From Planctomycetales bacterium (GTDB taxonomy: Bacteria > Planctomycetota > Planctomycetia > Isosphaerales > Isosphaeraceae): a stretch of DNA of 64,000 nt. The stretch is taken from positions 1-64,000 of the forward strand of contig DAIDHX010000105.1 of the NCBI GenBank assembly GCA_027451885.1, in the 5' to 3' direction. Below the pieces are notes generated by a model. The model was not told the DNA's origin, did not search any database, and saw nothing but the letters and a program-made list of their open reading frames with translations. The position numbers and the translations under genes are program-made. This document shows positions 58,317 to 64,000 of this stretch, in pieces (position 1 is the first letter of the stretch; each line of letters starts with the position of its first letter).

Positions 58317-60199
58317 CGCCGCTTGCGTTTGGCGCGATATTCCTCGATTTGCTTTTGCATGGCCTTCTCGCAAATCTCGACCAGGTCGTCGCGCTCGCCG
58401 GGCTTCGTGAGATCTTGCCCCTTCTTGGTGAGCCCGATGAAGCCGATGCACATCTCGTCGGTCGTGGCTTCGCCCCAGCGTACTTCCCTGGGCGGATGGT
58501 TCGGATTCCTGGGGTTGGAGGCCGAGTTGTCAAAGTGTGCAACGACGTGCAGGACTGTCCCTTTTGGCAGGTCGATGGGTTTCTCAAAGGAATACATCTG
58601 CTGCCAGTTGAAATCCCAGTCGTCGATCTTGAGCAGGTCCTGCACGCGCCCGTCGGGGAAAGTCACGGACATTGTCATGTCGCGCCCGAGCAAGTGCATA
58701 TGAGGCGCAACGCCGTGGGCCTCGACGTCGACAGGCAGCTTCCAGTCGGCCTTGATTTCGATGTTGGACTTCCCCGGCGGCAAGACCATCTCTGGATTGA
58801 GCGCAGCCCGCCAGTGGAGCGTTTGCTTGATCGGCTTTCTGGCGAAGTAGAGCGCGATCTGGGTGCGATCGGTTTCCGGCTTGCCGCTGGGGTGGTAATG
58901 CAACTGTACGATCAGGTCTGCGCCTTTTGGCATCGAGCGGCCAATCCCCTCGGTCAGTCGATACGGCCGTGCGCCCGGCGCCCAGCCGGTGAGATCGGCA
59001 TGGATCGGCTCACCAGGTCCGGCAAAGCAGCGATAGCCCGGCCCAGGATCGGCCGCGTCGCGCTCGCGCGCCTTGCCCGAGACATCCACATAGGCGAGCA
59101 CGTGGTGGACCACGCGGCGGTTTCCGGGGCGGAAGTCGACGGCCTCGATCGCCACGTCACGCGGCAGGCTCGTGGGGATCACGAAGCAGCGATAGATGTC
59201 GTCACCGGACGGGGGAATCGGAAAATCATGACCGATGTCGAGCACGAGATCCGGCTTACCCAGCTCCCAGTCGTTCGAATACCGCGGCGGAGCGGGTGTT
59301 TGCGCGGGGTCGCCTTCGGGAGCGTCGGATTCGGCCCAGGCGACCAGCGCCGCGATATCAGCCGCGCTCAACGCGCGTGAATCCTTGAGCGGCAAACCGA
59401 ACCCGGGCGCAGGTTTCCAGGGCGGCATCTGCCGGCTTTCGACCACACTCGCGATATCGCTCGCCCGCTTCCTGGCCTGCGCGTAATTCTCGAGCGCAAA
59501 CGGGCCGACCTGCCCCTTGCGATGGCACTCGCGGCAGTGGCTGTTGAGAATCTCCGCGACATTTCCCGAATACGTGGGCCGCTCGGCCGGCGCTGAGACT
59601 TCCGGGAGCGGGCAGCCGATCGCCTCGGCTCGAGGCACCGCGACCTCCTTGCCCGCAAGCACCGCGGCCAGTGCGTCCTTGAGCTCGTTGCCCGAAGGAT
59701 TCGCTCTGCGCACGCCGCGTGAGGCAAACTGGTCGTCAATCCGGCCGCGATAACGAATCTTCCCGGCGGAATCGAGCACAACCGCCTCGGGTGTCACTTT
59801 CACACCCAGTCTGCGAGCGATCGTACCGGTGCGGTCGCGTGCAATCTCCACCTTGAGATCAAAGTCACGGGCGTGCTGGGCCACATCAGCGTCGCTCAGA
59901 TCAGGATCGACGCAAATCCCCACAAAGCGAGCAGGCTTGCCCTTGAACTCGTCCATGAGCTGAGTAAGGGTGGGGCTGTACGCATTCGAGATCGGGCATT
60001 CGCTCGAGTAGAACACGATTGCCGTTGCGCCCTTTTCCGCCGCCTGGAGTGATACGCGTCCCTGGGGTACGCCGGCGGCTGTGAGATTCTTGAAAGAGTC
60101 GTCGTCGCCTCCGCGCACCCGGGGCTCGAACACGACCAAACACAGGAAAATCGCCGCCGTACACCAGCCCGGTCCACCGGCCCTTATTCGCTGCTTCAT
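58313..60199 (-). CDS. Secreted redoxin, cytochrome c-type and copper-monooxygenase-like fusion protein
   Basis: A 628-residue protein with a signal peptide. A thioredoxin-like AhpC/TSA domain (about 40-180) has Cys in SSECPIS. A single haem-binding CRECH sits at about 222, with MPPWKP as a possible distal segment. The C-terminal 300 residues hold a copper type II monooxygenase-like fold with [16 protein letters not shown] and [10 protein letters not shown] as candidate copper ligands. Planctomycetes commonly carry this fusion. The ATG at 60199 has GAGGGGAG upstream. The oxidised substrate is unknown. Its stop overlaps the NagB-like gene by 4 bp. Confidence 0.87.
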   Translation of the reverse strand: MKQRIRAGGPGWCTAAIFLCLVVFEPRVRGGDDDSFKNLTAAGVPQGRVSLQAAEKGATAIVFYSSECPISNAYSPTLTQLMDEFKGKPARFVGICVDPDLSDADVAQHARDFDLKVEIARDRTGTIARRLGVKVTPEAVVLDSAGKIRYRGRIDDQFASRGVRRANPSGNELKDALAAVLAGKEVAVPRAEAIGCPLPEVSAPAERPTYSGNVAEILNSHCRECHRKGQVGPFALENYAQARKRASDIASVVESRQMPPWKPAPGFGLPLKDSRALSAADIAALVAWAESDAPEGDPAQTPAPPRYSNDWELGKPDLVLDIGHDFPIPPSGDDIYRCFVIPTSLPRDVAIEAVDFRPGNRRVVHHVLAYVDVSGKARERDAADPGPGYRCFAGPGEPIHADLTGWAPGARPYRLTEGIGRSMPKGADLIVQLHYHPSGKPETDRTQIALYFARKPIKQTLHWRAALNPEMVLPPGKSNIEIKADWKLPVDVEAHGVAPHMHLLGRDMTMSVTFPDGRVQDLLKIDDWDFNWQQMYSFEKPIDLPKGTVLHVVAHFDNSASNPRNPNHPPREVRWGEATTDEMCIGFIGLTKKGQDLTKPGERDDLVEICEKAMQKQIEEYRAKRKRR

Positions 60200-60339
60200 G
60201 GCTCCCCTCGGCGTCTTGTTGCGATTCGACTACAACCCGCGGCGCATCTCCCTGAGCCTGAAATGTCTTCCTGATGACCCCTCGTTGCTCGAAGGATAGA
60301 TTCTAATCAAGCTTCCACGCCCGCCGCGAACGCGAATTG

Positions 60340-61161
60340 CTACAGATGCGGTTCGAGCGCCACCACCCCCGCCATCAGCAGAAGCCCCGCGAGCAAACCG
60401 AGCGACAGCTTGACCCGGTCATGGGAATGAAAGTGAAGCTCAGGCAGAATGTCCGAAAGCGCAACGCACAGAAAGGTTCCGGCTGAAAACGCCAGCGCGG
60501 AGGCCGTGCCAAGCTGGCGCTCGCGATCGCCGATCTCGCCAATTCCCAGCACAAAGAGCATGGCTCCCAGCGGAATCATGAGCGCGAAGATCAGGTTCAC
60601 CAGGTGGCCGGCTTTGCGCGATGCTCCACCCTTCACCAGAAGTGAAGTCACGGTGAGCGCATCGGCCGGCTTGTGCGCCAGCGTGGCCAGAAAAACTCCC
60701 AGCGAGACTGGTCCCAGTCGTTTGCCAAGCGCGTAGTCAGCCCCGACCGCGCTCGCAAGCGCAATTCCGCCAATCAGCGAATGGAAGCCAAGGCCAAGCG
60801 CAGCCGCACCCCAGCCCATGGGATTGCCCGCTTCGTGACCGTGCGCTCCCTCCTCGCCGCAGGCGTGTGCGGCCGCAACCGGCTCCTCAGGCTCCGTCTC
60901 GTGATGGTGATACGAGAAAAATCGCTCCACCAGAAACAGGATCACAAGCCCGACCGCCGTCCACGAGATCACCGCCGGTGAGCCGAGCCGTACGGATTCT
61001 GGGAGCATGTGAAAGAAGACAGCCCCCAGCATCACCCCCGCCGAAAAGCTCAGGTAAAGCTGCAGACGGGTGTGGTCGAGCGCCCTCGCCAAAGGAAGCA
61101 GCCCGCCCAGCACGCTTACCATCACGATCGCCAAACAAAGCACCGCAAGTGCGGCAATCAT
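60340..61161 (-). CDS. ZIP family divalent metal transporter
   Basis: A 273-residue protein with about eight transmembrane segments. Between segments three and four is a His/Glu-rich loop (FSYHHHETEPEEPV, CGEEGAHGHEAG) typical of zinc-sensing loops. The conserved metal-path helices read LGFHSLIGGIALAS and LATLAHKPADALTVTS. It imports zinc or another divalent cation, or moves it between compartments. ATG at 61161 is suitable, with AAAGGT upstream. Confidence 0.93.
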   Translation of the reverse strand: MIAALAVLCLAIVMVSVLGGLLPLARALDHTRLQLYLSFSAGVMLGAVFFHMLPESVRLGSPAVISWTAVGLVILFLVERFFSYHHHETEPEEPVAAAHACGEEGAHGHEAGNPMGWGAAALGLGFHSLIGGIALASAVGADYALGKRLGPVSLGVFLATLAHKPADALTVTSLLVKGGASRKAGHLVNLIFALMIPLGAMLFVLGIGEIGDRERQLGTASALAFSAGTFLCVALSDILPELHFHSHDRVKLSLGLLAGLLLMAGVVALEPHL

Positions 61162-61317
61162 GAGGCCGACCTTTCACTCGCCATGGTGATCGACTCTTGT
61201 CTCGAGTGCCTCAAAGCCGAGATAATGAGTTAGTTGAACCCAGGGAATGATCGATCCTGGCGCGGATGGACTGCAAGATCCCCTCAGGCTGGGGCGACCA
61301 AGGGTCAAGGTGGCGCG

Positions 61318-61605
61318 ATGTCGAAATTGAGCGAGGCCGAAATCCTGGAGCGGCTGCCGCTGGCCAAAGGCTGGGAACGCCATGGCGACATGCTCGTGCG
61401 GACCTGGAATTTCTCCTCGTTCCGCCGGGCGATGGAATTCGTGAACGAGGTCGCCGTTCTGATCGAGAAGCTGGAGCACCATCCCGACCTGATCGTGAGC
61501 TTCCGCACGGTTCGCATCGAAATGTCGACCCATGACGTGGGCGGACTGACCACGCTGGACTTCGACCTGATTGGCGAGATTAACGCGCTTCGGACCGATC
61601 GCTAA
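61318..61605 (+). CDS. Pterin-4a-carbinolamine dehydratase (PhhB/DCoH)
   Basis: A 95-residue protein of usual family length. The signature EKLEHHPDLIVSF and STHDVGGLTTLDFDL contain the catalytic His residues. It recycles tetrahydropterin by dehydrating 4a-hydroxy-tetrahydrobiopterin, usually in support of an aromatic hydroxylase, or works with molybdopterin enzymes. The ATG at 61318 follows AAGGTGG closely; the frame to 61234 is unsupported. Confidence 0.93.
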   Translation: MSKLSEAEILERLPLAKGWERHGDMLVRTWNFSSFRRAMEFVNEVAVLIEKLEHHPDLIVSFRTVRIEMSTHDVGGLTTLDFDLIGEINALRTDR

Positions 61606-61616
61606 ATGCTCGGTCC

Positions 61617-61654
61617 AAAAAAACCGAACGCCGAGGGGACAAAGCCCCTCGGCG
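61617..61654 (-). terminator. Rho-independent terminator of the small basic protein gene
   Basis: CGCCGAGGGG at 61629-61638 pairs perfectly with CCCCTCGGCG at 61645-61654. On the minus strand the stem is followed by GTTCGG and seven T residues (61617-61623). The stem may also serve the convergent pterin dehydratase gene. Confidence 0.88.
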
Positions 61655-61681
61655 GCGGGAACGCGAAAGAATCCAGGTGAT

Positions 61682-61891
61682 TCACTTGGATTCGCCGGAC
61701 TCGCCCGGGCGGGAAGGCCCCGATACACCGGGAGGCAAACGGCGGAATTTGGTCTTGGGGATGTTGTAGACACCCTTTTCCGGCGTCCACCTGTCGTCGG
61801 CTTGCAGGGCCGCGAGACGTTCGGGGCGCGTGAGCACGCTCCGCACCCGCGTCAAACCACCCCCCTTTTTCAAGCTCTTATCAAGCGACAT
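61682..61891 (-). CDS. Small basic protein of the Planctomycetes-Verrucomicrobia family (TIGR04137-like)
   Basis: A 69-residue protein beginning MSLDKSLKKGGGLTRVRSVLTRPERLAAL followed by DDRW, which matches, from memory, a short basic protein restricted to the Planctomycetes and Verrucomicrobia. It is rich in Lys and Arg, with a Pro/Gly/Ser tail. The ATG has GAGG six bases upstream and a strong terminator follows. Function is unknown; because it is basic, short and conserved in the group, a nucleic-acid or ribosome-related role is a guess. Confidence 0.9.
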   Translation of the reverse strand: MSLDKSLKKGGGLTRVRSVLTRPERLAALQADDRWTPEKGVYNIPKTKFRRLPPGVSGPSRPGESGESK

Positions 61892-61985
61892 CTAACCCTC
61901 GTCAAGCGGCAAACGGCGGGCGCCAGGTCACCTCGCCCGGTCCCGAGCTCGCGCATGCGACCTCGACATCGACCCGGTTTCAGGA

Positions 61986-63407
61986 TCATTCATCGTACTC
62001 CGAGATTGGCTCGATCGCAAGCGAACTCGGCGCGGGCCCGGCCGCAAATCTCCCACGATCGCGCCGAGTCCAGCCCAGGAAGACCAGCGCCCCCAGCGCG
62101 ATGGCGGCTGCTCCGAAGACGATGATCTCGAGCTCCATGGTCCCAAGTGCGAACAGCCAGCCCGCGAGGGCGATGAGCGACGCGATGGGGTAAAGCGGGG
62201 CTCGAAACCTGAGCCGTCCGGGATCGAGCTTGTGCACACGATGCAGGGTTGCAATCTGCCCCACGAACTGGACGATGATCCGCGTCGCCAGCAGAGCCGT
62301 GATGATGGTCCCCAGGCTGGCGAGACATGCAATCGCGGCGAGCCCGCCAATGCAAAACAGTGAACGCGCTGGGTAACCTCGTCCCGAATTGGACTCGGCA
62401 AAGAATGCGGGAAAATCCCCAGCCCGCGCCGCCGCTTGTGGCACTCGGCTGGCACCAATCAAGAACGCGTAGAGGCACGCGAACGCCGTCCAGATAATCA
62501 GCGCTGTGGCAAGTCCGGCCGCTTGCGGGCCGTGTACGCGTTCCATCAGGTCACTGACGATATGCCGGGAGGCTGCCACCTGTTCCCAGGGAATCACTCC
62601 CAGAATCCCCAGATTCATGACCACGTAAAAGCTTCCGACGACGAGGATCGAGATCAGAATTGAGCGCGGAATGGCCCGCGCTGGCTGTTCGACCTCGTCA
62701 GCCAGGTAGCAGACGTGGTAGTAGCCCAGGAAGTCGTAGAGCGCGATGGCAAGCGCAAGCCCCAGGCCGCGGGCGTTCTGGATGTCCAGCCGCCAGGCAT
62801 TTGCGGGGATGTCGAATGCCAGGCGCGGGTCGAAGTGGAGCAGACCGGTTACCGCGACCCAGATGAGAGTCACGACCACGCCAACCCAGAAAACGACGAG
62901 CAGCCGGCCGACCCAGACGATACGCCCGGCCGCGGCGACGGTCGCGCCGATCATCACCAGGGCGGCTGCGAGTTGATCCCAGCTCACGACCCCGCGTGCG
63001 GGAACGCCGAAATCGGCAACCCGCCAGGCCGTCTGCGAAATGCCAGGCAGCCAGTAACCAAGGTAACGCGCCAGCCCGATGGCTCCCGTGGCCGCTTCCA
63101 ACGGCCCGCTCACCAGAAACTGCCATACGAACAGGAACTTGAGCAGGCGGCCGATCCGAAGCGTGCCAAACGCCTGATCGAAATAGTGGTAGGTGCCGCC
63201 CGAGCCTGGGTATGCACCCGCTAGCTCACTCCAGACCATGCCGTCGGCAAGCGCGACGAGCGCACCCAGAAACCAGCCCACCATGGCCTGTGGGCCTCCC
63301 ATCGCCCCAATCAGGGTCGGGATGGTGATGAACGGACCGATCCCCACCATCATCGACATGTTCAGGCAGACCGCCTGGAACAGCGACAGTCCTCGCTCTC
63401 GCATCAT
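61986..63407 (-). CDS. APC superfamily amino-acid permease
   Basis: A 473-residue integral membrane protein with about twelve hydrophobic segments. The N-terminus is that of the amino acid-polyamine-organocation superfamily: NMSMMVGIGPFITIPTLIGAMGGP, with the Gly-rich break of helix 1, and GSGGTYHYFDQAFG. The substrate is unclear. GGGGAG precedes the two adjacent ATG codons; 63407 is the first. It is read from between the PilZ gene and the small basic protein gene, likely on its own. Confidence 0.9.
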   Translation of the reverse strand: MMRERGLSLFQAVCLNMSMMVGIGPFITIPTLIGAMGGPQAMVGWFLGALVALADGMVWSELAGAYPGSGGTYHYFDQAFGTLRIGRLLKFLFVWQFLVSGPLEAATGAIGLARYLGYWLPGISQTAWRVADFGVPARGVVSWDQLAAALVMIGATVAAAGRIVWVGRLLVVFWVGVVVTLIWVAVTGLLHFDPRLAFDIPANAWRLDIQNARGLGLALAIALYDFLGYYHVCYLADEVEQPARAIPRSILISILVVGSFYVVMNLGILGVIPWEQVAASRHIVSDLMERVHGPQAAGLATALIIWTAFACLYAFLIGASRVPQAAARAGDFPAFFAESNSGRGYPARSLFCIGGLAAIACLASLGTIITALLATRIIVQFVGQIATLHRVHKLDPGRLRFRAPLYPIASLIALAGWLFALGTMELEIIVFGAAAIALGALVFLGWTRRDRGRFAAGPAPSSLAIEPISEYDE

Positions 63408-63499
63408 CCCTGTCTCCCCGACCGAGCGCCCCGCGCCGATCGGGGAGCTGCGTCCATCCTGGCGAGCGATTCCTCCTGATCAGACGAGGCTGTGACCCC

Positions 63500-63919
63500 T
63501 TACTTCCAGAACAGGTCGCGCTCGTGCTCGGGGGTGTTGTCGCCCGTGGTTTCAACAAAGTGCCCGCCGCCATACACGATCTCGTTGAAGAGATCGTAAG
63601 ACAACTGTTCGTCGAATCGAATGCCCAGCTTGGCCGCGCCGAACCACGGCTTCTGAACCGCAACAAACTGGCCTTCCAATCCCTGACCGCCAGCAGCGAA
63701 CTTGATACAAACGTGCGATCCCAAAGGCGGTGGCGAAATGCCCGCGGCCTCAATGCGGCATCCCTTCAGCGAAACGTCGAGCACCACGCAATTCACGGTC
63801 GAAGACGATGATCCCTTCTGCCAACTGATCTGCGCGGCCGACAATTTCACCGGATAACGGCAAAACGCTCGCCGCTCAACACCTGCACGCATCGCTCCTA
63901 CCGCATGTGAAAAGCTCAT
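63500..63919 (-). CDS. PilZ domain protein
   Basis: A 139-residue single-domain protein. The c-di-GMP-binding signatures are an Arg-rich ERRAFCRYP (RxxxR) near residue 15 and DVSLKGC (D/NxSxxG) near 49, and the rest fits the six-stranded barrel. It probably senses cyclic di-GMP. An in-frame ATG nine codons on (63892) is possible. Its last 20 residues are acidic and aromatic. It lies upstream of, and in the same orientation as, the permease, 92 bp away. Confidence 0.85.
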   Translation of the reverse strand: MSFSHAVGAMRAGVERRAFCRYPVKLSAAQISWQKGSSSSTVNCVVLDVSLKGCRIEAAGISPPPLGSHVCIKFAAGGQGLEGQFVAVQKPWFGAAKLGIRFDEQLSYDLFNEIVYGGGHFVETTGDNTPEHERDLFWK

Positions 63920-64000
63920 GGTCTCGCTCGCGCCCTGTTGACAACAGACTCATGAAAGGACGCGGGAGCCTGCGTCCCTGGTGAGCGGCGTCCGACACTT

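Overview
The window is GC-rich, densely coded bacterial chromosome that reads as a planctomycete, most likely of the Isosphaeraceae type. The evidence is a short basic protein of the type restricted to Planctomycetes and Verrucomicrobia (61682-61891), a DUF1559 prepilin-like protein with a transthyretin-like lipoprotein beside it, an ECF sigma factor with a long membrane-linked C-terminal extension, a redoxin/haem/copper-monooxygenase fusion, and many secreted proteins of unknown function. I see no rRNA, tRNA, CRISPR array, prophage or intact insertion sequence.

Layout. 1-6.9 kb: the end of a low-complexity protein with internal 207-bp repeats, an orphan NusG/RfaH-like antiterminator, a PAS-GAF-receiver protein translationally coupled to a membrane metallophosphoesterase, and an O-acyltransferase. 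7-9 kb: isochorismatase-like hydrolase and serine/alanine-glyoxylate aminotransferase. 9-15.4 kb: sigma-factor fusion, then an SDR-SDR-GH51 arabinofuranosidase unit. 15.6-25 kb: envelope proteins of unknown role, a PIG-L deacetylase, a BON protein, a collagen-like lipoprotein and a single-domain response regulator. 25-30.2 kb: an ABC exporter with an unusual partner protein. 31.5-35.1 kb: TrpG/PabA amidotransferase, MoeA and apolipoprotein N-acyltransferase. 35.5-36.5 kb: two overlapping genes for membrane-anchored proteins.

36.7-43.9 kb is the clearest pathway cluster: glycogen synthase, GH57 enzyme, GalT-type nucleotidyltransferase and a second GH57 enzyme, all on one strand and closely spaced. 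It looks like alpha-glucan synthesis and remodelling. Right after it, the DUF1559 gene has a leader that can fold so that its ribosome binding site is paired; this is the most interesting regulatory signal I found. 45-55 kb: lipoprotein, DUF3616-like protein, glycerate dehydrogenase, a UvrC lacking its C-terminal helix-hairpin-helix domain, an ABC-F ATPase, a PPP-like phosphatase with an altered metal motif, and a tandem esterase with one apparently dead domain. 55-64 kb: SdpI-like protein, LOG-family hydrolase, a quinone-reductase-like enzyme paired with a NagB-like protein that has lost a catalytic Asp, the redoxin/monooxygenase fusion, a ZIP transporter, pterin dehydratase, the small basic protein, an amino-acid permease and a PilZ protein.

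Gene starts were chosen from Shine-Dalgarno-like sequences, signal peptides and family starts, so many are internal to the longest open frame. Functional calls rest on motifs read by eye and remembered family features; no database search was run.
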